Shown one piece after another: positions 34,531 through 42,628 of a stretch of DNA of 64,000 nucleotides. The stretch comes from Agathobaculum hominis (lineage in GTDB: Bacteria > Bacillota > Clostridia > Oscillospirales > Butyricicoccaceae). Every line of letters begins with the position of its first letter. The stretch's first letter is position 1. The DNA lies in the NCBI RefSeq assembly GCF_014288055.1, contig NZ_JACOPK010000001.1, positions 1-64,000 on the forward strand. The letters run 5' to 3'. Below the pieces are notes generated by a model. That model was not told where the DNA came from, did not search any database, and was given only the letters and a program-made list of their open reading frames with translations. The position numbers and the translations under genes are program-made.

Positions 34531-34700
34531 ACAGGGGGTATCCAATACCCCCTGTATACGCCGGGCGGTTCCGTAGAAACCGCCCGGCGATACCCCCGGA
34601 CGCCGCCCACGGCGGCTGGGTCGGGGTGTAAAAAGTCAGGCGCATGTCCTGACTTTTTACGGACACGGCTCTGCCGTGTCCTGTTTCATCCCGTGCGTGG
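34531..34700. other. Array of five hairpins between rplI and dnaB
   Basis: In order: ACAGGGGGTA/TACCCCCTGT, CGCCGGGCGGTT/AACCGCCCGGCG, AAAAAGTCAGG/CCTGACTTTTT, GGACACGGC/GCCGTGTCC and CCGTGCGT/ACGCACGG. The third has T runs on both strands and can act as a bidirectional terminator. Hairpins three and four form copy 2 of the paired-hairpin module. Confidence 0.75.
34629..34681 (+). repeat. Paired-hairpin module, copy 2
   Basis: TAAAAAGTCAGG with its closing arm and the adjoining GGACACGGC/GCCGTGTCC align along their full length with 25372-25422. The stems differ by compensatory changes (GAACCTGC/GCAGGTTC there, GGACACGGC/GCCGTGTCC here), as expected if the folded form matters. Confidence 0.65.
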
Positions 34701-34760
34701 GACGCACGGAGGGGCGCTGGCGGCGCTATTCCTTATATTATTTGTATCGAGGTGTATTTG

Positions 34761-36125
34761 TTGGATGAGCTTTTAATGCGGCAGGTGCCGCAGGACCTGA
34801 CTGCGGAGCAGTCGCTTCTCGGCGCGATGCTGGTCGATCCGAACTGTATCCCCGAGGTCATCGAGCAGGTGCGCTCGGACGACTTCTACGCCGATGAGAA
34901 CAAGCGGATCTTTGAGGTCATTTATTCGATGTTCAACGGCGCGAAGCGCATCGACCCGGTAACCGTGCTCGACGAGCTGACGAGCGCGGGCTACTACGAC
35001 GAGGCCGGCGGCCGCGCCTATCTGTTTCAGCTCATGGACATCACGCCCGGCTCGCGCAACGTCACGGAATACGTCCGCATCGTGCGCGACAAGAGCCTGC
35101 TGCGGCAGCTTGCCGACGCCGGCAGCGAAATTCAGCAGAACGCCATTTCTGGGCAGGGCGATGCCTCGGGCATTGCCGAGCTTGCCGAGCAGCGCATCTA
35201 CAACATCCGGCAGGGACGCGAGATCAAGGGCCTTTCCAAGCTCGAAAACGTTATCGCGGATCTCTATACCGAGCTGAACGAGCGCATGCAGTCGGACAGC
35301 GACATCCCGGGCATGTCCACCGGCTTTCATGCGCTCGATAAGGCGCTGACCGGTCTGAACAAGTCCGACCTGATCCTGATCGCGGCCCGACCCGGCATGG
35401 GCAAGACCGCTTTCGCGCTCAATATCGCGCTGAATGCGGCCAAGGCGAGCATCCAGAACAAGCCGAAGGGCTACAAGAAGGGCACGGGCGTGTGCGTGTT
35501 CCAGCTCGAGATGGGCAAGGAACAGCTCGCGAGCCGCTTTCTGTCCAGTCAGGCGCTGCTCGAGTCGCAGAAGCTCAAGACCGGCGATCTGACGATGGAC
35601 GACTGGGACAAGATCGCGCGCGGCGCGGGCGTGCTGTCGAGTCTGGATATTTATGTCGACGACAACCCGGCCATCACTGTGCCCGAGATCAAGGCGAAAT
35701 GCCGCCGGCTGGGCGACGAGCTCGGTCTGATCGTCATAGACTATCTTCAGCTGATGCACGTCGGCGGACGGCACATGGACAACCGTGTGCAGGAGGTCGC
35801 GGAGATCTCGCGTTCGCTCAAGATCATGGCGAAGGAGCTCAATGTGCCGGTCGTGTGCCTGTCGCAGCTTTCCCGTGCGTCCGAGCAGCGCTCGGACAAG
35901 CGTCCGATGCTGAGCGACCTTCGAGAGTCGGGCGCGATCGAGCAGGACGCGGACATCGTCATGTTCATCTACCGAGACGATTATTATGACGAAGAGAGCG
36001 AAAACAAAAATATCGCGGAGATCATCATCGCGAAAAACCGCCACGGCGCGACGGGAACCGTCGAGCTTCAGTGGGTCGGTCAGTACACGACCTTCTCCAA
36101 CCCGGACCGCATCCATGAGGAATAA
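34761..36125 (+). CDS. dnaB: Replicative DNA helicase DnaB
   Basis: 454 residues from the TTG at 34761, chosen because GAGGTG (34749-34754) is close upstream and the family begins shortly before VPQDLTAEQSLLGAMLVDP; GTG 34752 and TTG 34758 are in-frame alternatives. The Walker A motif is ARPGMGKTAFAL, Walker B is LIVIDYLQLM, and SQLSRASEQR and LRESGAIEQDAD are DnaB motifs. It unwinds DNA at the replication fork. The 3' end overlaps tilS. Confidence 0.95.
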   Translation: MDELLMRQVPQDLTAEQSLLGAMLVDPNCIPEVIEQVRSDDFYADENKRIFEVIYSMFNGAKRIDPVTVLDELTSAGYYDEAGGRAYLFQLMDITPGSRNVTEYVRIVRDKSLLRQLADAGSEIQQNAISGQGDASGIAELAEQRIYNIRQGREIKGLSKLENVIADLYTELNERMQSDSDIPGMSTGFHALDKALTGLNKSDLILIAARPGMGKTAFALNIALNAAKASIQNKPKGYKKGTGVCVFQLEMGKEQLASRFLSSQALLESQKLKTGDLTMDDWDKIARGAGVLSSLDIYVDDNPAITVPEIKAKCRRLGDELGLIVIDYLQLMHVGGRHMDNRVQEVAEISRSLKIMAKELNVPVVCLSQLSRASEQRSDKRPMLSDLRESGAIEQDADIVMFIYRDDYYDEESENKNIAEIIIAKNRHGATGTVELQWVGQYTTFSNPDRIHEE

Positions 36126-37458
36126 CGGGCTTCTTCGGTCGGCGGCCGACACGATTCGCCGCTTTGCCATGCTGAGGCCGGGGGAGCGCGTGCTCGTCGC
36201 CCTGTCGGGCGGCGCGGACTCGGTGTCGCTCCTGCTCGTACTCCAGGAGCTCGGGTACGAGGTGCGCGCGTTTCATCTGAACCACTGCCTGCGCGGCGCG
36301 GAGTCCGACAGGGACGAGGCGTTCTGCCGTGCGCTGTGCGCTGCGCGCGGCGTGCCGCTGAACGTCGGGCGCTGCGACATTGCCGCCCTCTCGCAGGGAA
36401 AGGCGGTCGAGGAGACCGCACGGCGCGAGCGCTACCGCCTGCTCGAGCAGGCGGCGGAGGGGGACAAGATCGCGACCGCGCACACCGCGGACGACAATCT
36501 GGAGACCGTGCTGTTCCATCTGGTGCGCGGCAGCGGCGCAAAGGGTGTTTCCGGCATTCCGCCTGTGCGCGGCGCGGTCATCCGGCCGCTCCTGTTCGCA
36601 GAGCGGCGCGAGATCGAGGCGTTCCTGCGCGAAAACGGGCAGGATTACGTCACGGACAGCTCCAACCTCAGCGATGATTACACGCGAAACCGTCTGCGGC
36701 ACAGCGTGCTGCCCGTGCTGCGCGGCATTAACGAGCAGGCCGCACAGGCGGCGCTCCGGCTCGGTGAGCAGCTGCGGCAGGATGAGGCCTGCCTCGGCGG
36801 GCAGGCGGAACGCTGTCTGCAAACTGCGCTTCGTGCGGACGGCGCCTATCTGACCGCACCGTTTCTCGCGTGCCATCCTGCCGTGCAGGGAAGGGCGCTC
36901 CGCGAGGCGGCGAGACGCGCTGGAATGCCCATGCGCGACCTTGCGCAGACGCACATCGAGGCGCTGGAGCGCCTGCTTTCGAGTGCAGACCCGTCCGCGC
37001 AGCTCGACCTGCCGCACGGCTTTACGGCACGACGCGAGTATGAGGCCTTCCGCATCGCGCCGCGTGCGTGCGGGGTGCAGCCGGCGGCGCTGCCGCTCAC
37101 CGTTCCGTTTGACGGCCTGTGGACGGACGGAACGAGAGTCAAACTCAGAAAATTAGAAAAATCCGAAGTTTTTTACAAAACAGTCAATACTTTTTGCGCA
37201 GATTGTGGTACAATAGATTTTGCATCGCTGTGTGTTCGTGCGCGGCAGACGGGAGACCGTCTGCGCCTGACCGAAAAGGGGGGCAGCCGGACGCTGAAAA
37301 AGCTGATGATCGACCGGAAGATCCCGGCGGCGGAGCGAGACGCCCTCGCCGTCATTGCAGACCGGTCCGGCGTCATCGCGGTGCAGGATATCGGCATGGA
37401 TCTCAGCCGAAGGCCGGGAAACGGCGCGCGGCTGGAAATAAAGATTGAGAGGAACTGA
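36115..37458 (+). CDS. tilS: tRNA(Ile)-lysidine synthase
   Basis: 447 residues from the ATG at 36115, which overlaps the dnaB end by 11 bases. The PP-loop motif ALSGGADSVSLL (about 29-40) identifies the N-type ATP pyrophosphatase, and LNHCLRGAESDRDE and AHTADDNLETVLFHLVRGSG follow. A C-terminal TilS domain (GDRLRLTEKGGSRTLKKLM) is present. It adds lysine to C34 of tRNA-Ile(CAU). The linker encoded at 37140-37220 is strikingly AT-rich for this gene and contains a possible promoter. Confidence 0.93.
   Translation: MRNNGLLRSAADTIRRFAMLRPGERVLVALSGGADSVSLLLVLQELGYEVRAFHLNHCLRGAESDRDEAFCRALCAARGVPLNVGRCDIAALSQGKAVEETARRERYRLLEQAAEGDKIATAHTADDNLETVLFHLVRGSGAKGVSGIPPVRGAVIRPLLFAERREIEAFLRENGQDYVTDSSNLSDDYTRNRLRHSVLPVLRGINEQAAQAALRLGEQLRQDEACLGGQAERCLQTALRADGAYLTAPFLACHPAVQGRALREAARRAGMPMRDLAQTHIEALERLLSSADPSAQLDLPHGFTARREYEAFRIAPRACGVQPAALPLTVPFDGLWTDGTRVKLRKLEKSEVFYKTVNTFCADCGTIDFASLCVRARQTGDRLRLTEKGGSRTLKKLMIDRKIPAAERDALAVIADRSGVIAVQDIGMDLSRRPGNGARLEIKIERN
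37206..37214 (+). promoter_or_regulatory. Possible intragenic promoter for hpt-ftsH
   Basis: An extended -10 (TGG then TACAAT at 37209-37214) lies in an AT-rich patch inside tilS. No good -35 is seen at the right distance, so the support is moderate. Confidence 0.35.
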
Positions 37459-37462
37459 CGAA

Positions 37463-38023
37463 ATGGCTTATAACATGCGAGACGATATTAAGGAAGTATA
37501 TTTCACCGAAGAGCAGCTGCGAGACAAGGTCCGCGAGCTTGGCGCGCGCATCACTGAGGATTACCGCGGCAAGAATCCGCTGATCGTCAGTGTCCTCAAG
37601 GGCTCGTACATCTTCATGGCCGACCTGACCCGTGCGATCGATACGCCGTGCAACGTGGATTTCATGGTCGTGTCCAGCTACGGCAACGGCACCAAGACCA
37701 GCGGCGAGGTTCAGATCATCAAGGACATCGCGCAGCCGATCGACGGCCGCGACCTGCTGATCGTCGAGGACATCCTCGACTCGGGCGTAACGCTGCACTA
37801 TCTCATGCAGATCCTCGCCGCACGCGGCGCGAACTCCATCCGTCTGTGCACGCTCCTGTCCAAGCCGGAGCGCCGCAAGATCGACGTCAACGTCGATTAT
37901 CTGGGCTTTGAGATCCCGGATGAGTTCGTTGTCGGCTACGGTCTGGACTACGCGGAAAAGTACCGCAATCTGCCGTACATCGGCATTCTCAAGCCGCACG
38001 TTTACGGCGGCGAGGGCGAATAA
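37463..38023 (+). CDS. hpt: Hypoxanthine phosphoribosyltransferase
   Basis: 186 residues from the ATG at 37463 (GAGAGGA upstream). VSVLKGSYIFMADL and the PRPP-binding loop LLIVEDILDSGVTL define the enzyme, which salvages hypoxanthine and guanine to IMP and GMP. The tilS-hpt-ftsH order is typical of Firmicutes. GGAAAGGGG after it serves ftsH. Confidence 0.95.
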   Translation: MAYNMRDDIKEVYFTEEQLRDKVRELGARITEDYRGKNPLIVSVLKGSYIFMADLTRAIDTPCNVDFMVVSSYGNGTKTSGEVQIIKDIAQPIDGRDLLIVEDILDSGVTLHYLMQILAARGANSIRLCTLLSKPERRKIDVNVDYLGFEIPDEFVVGYGLDYAEKYRNLPYIGILKPHVYGGEGE

Positions 38024-38056
38024 TCTCTCCCATACGGAAAGGGGCGTTAAACCAAT

Positions 38057-39997
38057 TTGAAAGGCAAAATGAAGGGCTTCGGCCTTTACCTGCTCATACT
38101 GGTCTGCCTGCTCGCCGGCGTAAGCTACGTCGTCAGTCAGACGCAGAAAACCGAGTCGATCTCCTACTCGGATGTGTACAGCTACTTTGAACAGGGCGAC
38201 GTAGACCGCTACACCCTCGAGGGCGGCACGCTGACCATGCATCTGAAGAACGAAAACCGCGCGGTCAGCTACGAGATCGGCGACTATACCTCGGTATGGT
38301 GGGCGCAGCTCGGCTCGGTCATCGACCAGCAGATGAAGGACGGCACGCTGACCAAGGTAGACTACATCACCACGACGATCCCGTGGTGGGCGCAGTTCCT
38401 GCCGTATCTCATCCTCGTGGTGCTGATCGGCGCGTTCTGGTATTTCATGATGAACAAGCAGTCCGGCGGCGGCGCGGGTCCGATGCAGTTCGGCAAGGCG
38501 CGTGCAAAGCTCGCGCAGGACGGCAAGAACAAGGTGACGTTCAACGATGTCGCGGGCGCGGACGAGGAAAAGGCCGAGCTGCAGGAGATCGTTGAGTTTC
38601 TGAAAAATCCGCAGAAGTTCGTGCAGATCGGCGCGCGCATCCCCAAGGGCGTGCTGCTCGTCGGCCCTCCGGGCACCGGTAAAACGCTGATCGCGAAGGC
38701 GGTCGCAGGCGAGGCAGGCGTTCCGTTCCTGTCTATCTCCGGCTCGGACTTCGTCGAGCTGTATGTCGGCGTCGGCGCATCGCGCGTGCGCGACCTGTTC
38801 GAGCAGGCCAAGAAGAACGCGCCGGCCATCGTGTTCATCGACGAGATCGACGCGGTCGGCCGTCAGCGCGGCGCAGGCCTCGGCGGCGGTCATGACGAGC
38901 GCGAGCAGACGCTCAACCAGCTGCTCGTCGAGATGGACGGCTTCGGCGCGAACGAGGGCGTTATCGTCATCGCCGCGACCAACCGCAAGGATATCCTGGA
39001 CAACGCGCTGCTGCGTCCGGGCCGCTTCGACCGTCAGGTCTATGTCGGCGCGCCGGATGTCAAGGGCCGCGAGGCGATCCTCAAGGTCCATGCGCGCAAC
39101 AAGCAGTTTGACCCGGATGTCAAGTTCTCCGACATCGCGAAAACGACCGCCGGCTTCACCGGCGCAGACCTCGAAAACCTGCTCAACGAGGCGGCTCTGC
39201 TTGCGGCGCGCCGCAACAAGAAGCTGATCTCGCAGGAGGAGATCGAGGAGTCGCTGCTCAAGGTCGTCATGGGTGTGGAGAAGAAGAGCCACATCATCAC
39301 CGAGCACGACAAGCGTCTGACCGCTTACCATGAGGCCGGTCACGCGATCTGCTTCGAGGTGCTGCCGACGCAGGACCCGGTACACCACGTTACCATCATC
39401 CCGCGCTCGTCGGGCGCAGGCGGCTTCACCATGCCGCTGCCCGAGGAGGATCAGGCGTACCGCACCAAGAAGTATATGGAGGAATACATCGTCGTCTGCC
39501 TCGGCGGCCGTGTGGCTGAGAAGCTGACGATGGAGGATATTTCGACCGGCGCTTACGGCGACATCAAGCAGGCCACCCAGATGGCGCGCGCGATGGTCAC
39601 GAGCTACGGCATGAGCGACAAGATCGGCCCGATCGACTACGGTTCTGAGGGCGGCGAGATCTTCCTCGGCCGCGACTTCGCCGCAGGCAAGGGCTACTCT
39701 GAGGTCAAGGCGGCGGAGATCGACGATGAGATCCACCGCATCATCGAGACCGCTTACCATCAGTGCGAGAAGCTGCTGAGCGAGCACATGGACGCGATGA
39801 CGCGCGTCGCGGAGTACCTCATCCGTAACGAGACCATGGACGGCGAGACGTTCAAGAAGGTCTTTAACGGCGAGGCGGTCCCCGACAAGGTGGTCGGCGC
39901 GGATCTCATGAGCGAGCTCCAGAAGGATCTGAACGAGAAGATCGGCGAGCCGGCAAAGGCTGAGTCTGCTGAACCCGAGCACTCCGAAAACAAGTAA
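38057..39997 (+). CDS. ftsH: ATP-dependent zinc metalloprotease FtsH
   Basis: 646 residues from a TTG at 38057, 12 bases after GGAAAGGGG; the next ATG (38069) would leave a much longer gap. Two membrane segments (about 8-27 and 113-131) flank an extracytoplasmic loop. The AAA domain has Walker A GPPGTGKT (203-210) and Walker B VFIDEIDAVG, and the peptidase has HEAGH at 425-429. It degrades misfolded membrane proteins and regulators. Confidence 0.96.
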   Translation: MKGKMKGFGLYLLILVCLLAGVSYVVSQTQKTESISYSDVYSYFEQGDVDRYTLEGGTLTMHLKNENRAVSYEIGDYTSVWWAQLGSVIDQQMKDGTLTKVDYITTTIPWWAQFLPYLILVVLIGAFWYFMMNKQSGGGAGPMQFGKARAKLAQDGKNKVTFNDVAGADEEKAELQEIVEFLKNPQKFVQIGARIPKGVLLVGPPGTGKTLIAKAVAGEAGVPFLSISGSDFVELYVGVGASRVRDLFEQAKKNAPAIVFIDEIDAVGRQRGAGLGGGHDEREQTLNQLLVEMDGFGANEGVIVIAATNRKDILDNALLRPGRFDRQVYVGAPDVKGREAILKVHARNKQFDPDVKFSDIAKTTAGFTGADLENLLNEAALLAARRNKKLISQEEIEESLLKVVMGVEKKSHIITEHDKRLTAYHEAGHAICFEVLPTQDPVHHVTIIPRSSGAGGFTMPLPEEDQAYRTKKYMEEYIVVCLGGRVAEKLTMEDISTGAYGDIKQATQMARAMVTSYGMSDKIGPIDYGSEGGEIFLGRDFAAGKGYSEVKAAEIDDEIHRIIETAYHQCEKLLSEHMDAMTRVAEYLIRNETMDGETFKKVFNGEAVPDKVVGADLMSELQKDLNEKIGEPAKAESAEPEHSENK

Positions 39998-40003
39998 AAA
40001 ATT

Positions 40004-40045
40004 ATCCCACAGGGAAAGCGTTGTTGCTCCCTGTGGGATTTTTTT
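40004..40045. terminator. Bidirectional terminator between ftsH and the XRE gene
   Basis: The 12-bp stem ATCCCACAGGGA (40004-40015) pairs with TCCCTGTGGGAT (40028-40039), with T runs on both outgoing strands. It separates two convergent genes. Confidence 0.92.
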
Positions 40046-40051
40046 GCCTGT

Positions 40052-41140
40052 TTAATCGGGGGACACCGTGAAAACGCGGCCGTAGGCGTCCGTAATCTCG
40101 ACCTTGATGCTGAAGTCGCTCATGCGTCCATCGAACGTGCCAAGGCGTACTTCGGTATCGTAAATGTCGGAGCTATATTCGCCGTCGGAGATGCGGTATT
40201 CGAGCGGCTGCTCCGCGATTTCCTTGCCGTTCTGATAGAGAATGATGCGCCCGGTGAACGAATTGTCCTCTAGCGCGTCGTGGAAGTACACATAGGTGGA
40301 AAGCGTCCCCGTGAACGTGTTCCTGCCAAAGCTGAACGTCGGGCCGCCGCTCGACCAGTAAGCATGGACGTCAATCGAGAAGCGGTTTTCGATGTCGTAT
40401 TCGCTCGCGAGCAGCAGATTGCGTGTGCCGCCGTTCTGGTCGGTGAGAACGAGATAAACCGAGTATTCGTCCACCATCGGGATTGTCAGACTGCCGCGAT
40501 AGCCGCCTCCGGCGTCGGCTTCGGCCTCGCATTCCCACGACTGCTCGCCGCCTCGGAGCAGAAATTTCGCGGTTTCGCCGTCGCTTGCCACGCGCGGCAC
40601 GGCGGAGAATGTCACGATGAGCTGCTCGGTGTTCTCCGGGTCGAGCATCATGTGCTCGCTCGAGTCCGCGAAGTCGCCGGTATCCGCGCCGGTGCCCGGG
40701 TAGTAGACCGTATTGACATTTCCGGCCTGCAAGCGCAGCGCCTGCACTTCGCCTTTCAGCTGCGCGATTTGATACAGACATACCGCATTCAGCGCGAGAG
40801 ACACGCACAGCAGCGCCGCGCCGCCGATGAGGACAGCTTTATTCCTGCGTGGCTGCCGCGGCGCAGAGGGCGTCTCAGGAGCCGCAGGAGCGTCCTCGCT
40901 TTCCTTCCCTGCGCCGTCCTCCGCCGGAGCGGCAGGGAAGGGCGCATCAGGCCGCAGCAGCGTGTCGACCGGTACGCCGAACAGCCGGCTCAGCTCCATC
41001 AGATTGTCCATCGTCGGGACGGCCTGGTCGGCCTCCCATTTGCTCACCGCCTGCCGGGAGAGGCCGAGCTTTTCGCCGAGCGCTTCCTGACTGAGTTTAT
41101 GTTCGCGCCGCAGAGCTGCGATCTTTTCACCTGTTGTCAT
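40052..41140 (-). CDS. XRE helix-turn-helix protein with one membrane segment and an extracytoplasmic domain
   Basis: 362 residues from the ATG at 41140 (AGGAGGTGAGC upstream). Residues 3-58 are an XRE/Cro-type helix-turn-helix (LSQEALGEKLGLSRQAVSKWE). A proline/alanine-rich linker (75-97) leads to one membrane segment (about 101-122, LIGGAALLCVSLALNAVCLY). A coiled stretch and a beta-rich domain of roughly 220 residues follow, presumably outside the membrane. The layout suggests a membrane-bound one-component regulator or a RodZ-like cytoskeletal adaptor. I do not recognise the outer domain. Confidence 0.8.
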   Translation of the reverse strand: MTTGEKIAALRREHKLSQEALGEKLGLSRQAVSKWEADQAVPTMDNLMELSRLFGVPVDTLLRPDAPFPAAPAEDGAGKESEDAPAAPETPSAPRQPRRNKAVLIGGAALLCVSLALNAVCLYQIAQLKGEVQALRLQAGNVNTVYYPGTGADTGDFADSSEHMMLDPENTEQLIVTFSAVPRVASDGETAKFLLRGGEQSWECEAEADAGGGYRGSLTIPMVDEYSVYLVLTDQNGGTRNLLLASEYDIENRFSIDVHAYWSSGGPTFSFGRNTFTGTLSTYVYFHDALEDNSFTGRIILYQNGKEIAEQPLEYRISDGEYSSDIYDTEVRLGTFDGRMSDFSIKVEITDAYGRVFTVSPD

Positions 41141-41242
41141 CGTGCTCACCTCCTGTAAGCTCACTCTATCCGAAAACCCGTTATTTTGCCACCAACCTTG
41201 CGTTTCCTCGTGTCAACCGCAGGTTGCGGCGAGAAAAACGGT

Positions 41243-41276
41243 AAGAAAAGAGCCCCGAACACGGCGTTTCGAGGCT
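41243..41276 (-). terminator. Terminator of the hom-thrB-lysC operon
   Basis: On the minus strand AGCCTCGAA pairs with TTCGGGGCT (one G-U pair) and is followed by CTTTTCTT. A larger inverted repeat without a T tract (41282-41320) lies between it and the lysC stop. Confidence 0.75.
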
Positions 41277-41342
41277 GTTTCAGGCAATACCGCCGCAGCT
41301 TTCATTGTGCGGTGTTGCCTTGGGATTGGGGTACGGAGAAAA

Positions 41343-41816
41343 TCAGTCGCCGAAGAACTGGTCGTGGATGGCCTTGACTGCCTTCTCGCTGTCCTCCTCG
41401 TTGATGAGGACGGAGATCTTGATCTCAGAGGTGGAGATCATGCGGATGTTGATGCCGGCGCCTGCCAGAGCCTCGAACATCTTGGAAGCAACGCCTGCGG
41501 CGGACGCCATGCCTGCGCCGACGATGGAGACCTTTGCGACCTTGGTGTTGATGGAGACATCCTCGTAGTCGAGCATTTCCTTTGCGTCGCGCAGGATGCC
41601 TGCAACGCGCTCTGCATCGTCCTGACGGATGGTGAAGGAGATGGACTTCTTGTTGTCGCGGCCGACGGACTGGAGAATGATGTCGATGTTGACATTGTGC
41701 TTGGCCATGAGCGAGAATACCTTGAAGGCGGTGCCCGGGGTATCGTTCAGATTGATGATCGCGACGCGCGCGCAGTTATTATCACGGGCTACACCCGAAA
41801 CGTTCAGTTTTTCCAT
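41343..41816 (-). CDS. Probable in-frame beta subunit of aspartate kinase (internal start in lysC)
   Basis: Within lysC, an ATG at 41816 is preceded 7 bases upstream by AAGGAGGG (41824-41831), a perfect ribosome binding site inside coding sequence. Translation from it gives 157 residues beginning MEKLNVSGVA and covering both ACT domains. Bacillus subtilis aspartokinase II makes its beta subunit the same way, at a similar length. The site is seen; its use is inferred. Confidence 0.65.
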   Translation of the reverse strand: MEKLNVSGVARDNNCARVAIINLNDTPGTAFKVFSLMAKHNVNIDIILQSVGRDNKKSISFTIRQDDAERVAGILRDAKEMLDYEDVSINTKVAKVSIVGAGMASAAGVASKMFEALAGAGINIRMISTSEIKISVLINEEDSEKAVKAIHDQFFGD

Positions 41817-42551
41817 GTTAGAACCCTCCTTGACTTTCGTACCCGGATTGCGGGTAAAGCTCGAAACGACCTCGAGATCGACATTGTACTTCTTTGCCAT
41901 TTCAACCGAGCGGTTGTGCAGTACCTGAGCGCCGAGCGACGCCAGCTCGAGCATTTCATCATAGGTGATGGCGTCGAGCTTGCGCGCATTCTTGACGATG
42001 CGCGGGTCGGCGGTGTAAACGCCGTCAACATCGGTGTAGATCTGGCACAGGTCAGCGCCGAGCGTTGCGGCGATGGCGACAGCGGTCGTGTCCGAGCCGC
42101 CGCGGCCGAGGGTGGTCACGTCGCCCATCTTGTTGATGCCCTGGAAGCCGGCAACGATGACGATGCGGCCGTTGTCCAGCTCTGCCTTGAGGCGGTCGCC
42201 GGAGATGCGCTTGATGCGCGCGTCCGAGTAGTTGCTGTTGGTCTCCATGCCGATCTGCCAGCCGGTCAGGGAAACGACCGGGAAGCCGAGCTTCTGGATA
42301 GCCATGGCGAGCAGGGACATCGAGATCATCTCACCGGTGTTGAGCAGCACATCCATCTCGCGTCTGGACGGACGCTCGTTCAGCTCGGCGGCCTTTTCGA
42401 TGAGGTCGTCGGTGGTGTCGCCCTGAGCGGAAACGACGACAACGACCTGGTTGCCGGCCTTAGCGGTGCTGGTGACGATGTCAGCGACATTCTTCAGTCG
42501 TTCGGTGTTGGCGACCGAGGTGCCGCCGAACTTTTGCACAATAAGACTCAT
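41343..42551 (-). CDS. lysC: Aspartate kinase
   Basis: 402 residues with KFGGTSV at the N terminus, LGRGGSDTTAVAIAA in the kinase domain and two C-terminal ACT domains that bind inhibitory amino acids. It phosphorylates aspartate, the first step to lysine, threonine and methionine. Being last in an operon with hom and thrB, it probably serves threonine control; the DAP genes lie a few kb away. A well-placed internal start suggests that a separate regulatory subunit is also made. Confidence 0.95.
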   Translation of the reverse strand: MSLIVQKFGGTSVANTERLKNVADIVTSTAKAGNQVVVVVSAQGDTTDDLIEKAAELNERPSRREMDVLLNTGEMISMSLLAMAIQKLGFPVVSLTGWQIGMETNSNYSDARIKRISGDRLKAELDNGRIVIVAGFQGINKMGDVTTLGRGGSDTTAVAIAATLGADLCQIYTDVDGVYTADPRIVKNARKLDAITYDEMLELASLGAQVLHNRSVEMAKKYNVDLEVVSSFTRNPGTKVKEGSNMEKLNVSGVARDNNCARVAIINLNDTPGTAFKVFSLMAKHNVNIDIILQSVGRDNKKSISFTIRQDDAERVAGILRDAKEMLDYEDVSINTKVAKVSIVGAGMASAAGVASKMFEALAGAGINIRMISTSEIKISVLINEEDSEKAVKAIHDQFFGD

Positions 42552-42628
42552 AGTTGTTTAATTTCCTCCTTATATCACGCGCCTGCCGGAGCAGGAGCGT
42601 CCCCATATGCAAACTGTAAAAGTGTGCA

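Noticed and set aside
32099..34666. An 855-codon open frame on the minus strand opposite gdpP and rplI
   Set aside because: It is antisense to strong genes, spans two of them, and its composition is typical of a GC-rich shadow frame.
37403..39982. An 859-codon open frame on the minus strand opposite hpt and ftsH
   Set aside because: It is the antisense shadow of ftsH, with no family motifs.
41282..41320. The AGGCAACACCGC/GCGGTATTGCCT inverted repeat as the lysC terminator
   Set aside because: It has no T run; the hairpin just beyond it (41243-41276) does and is the better candidate.
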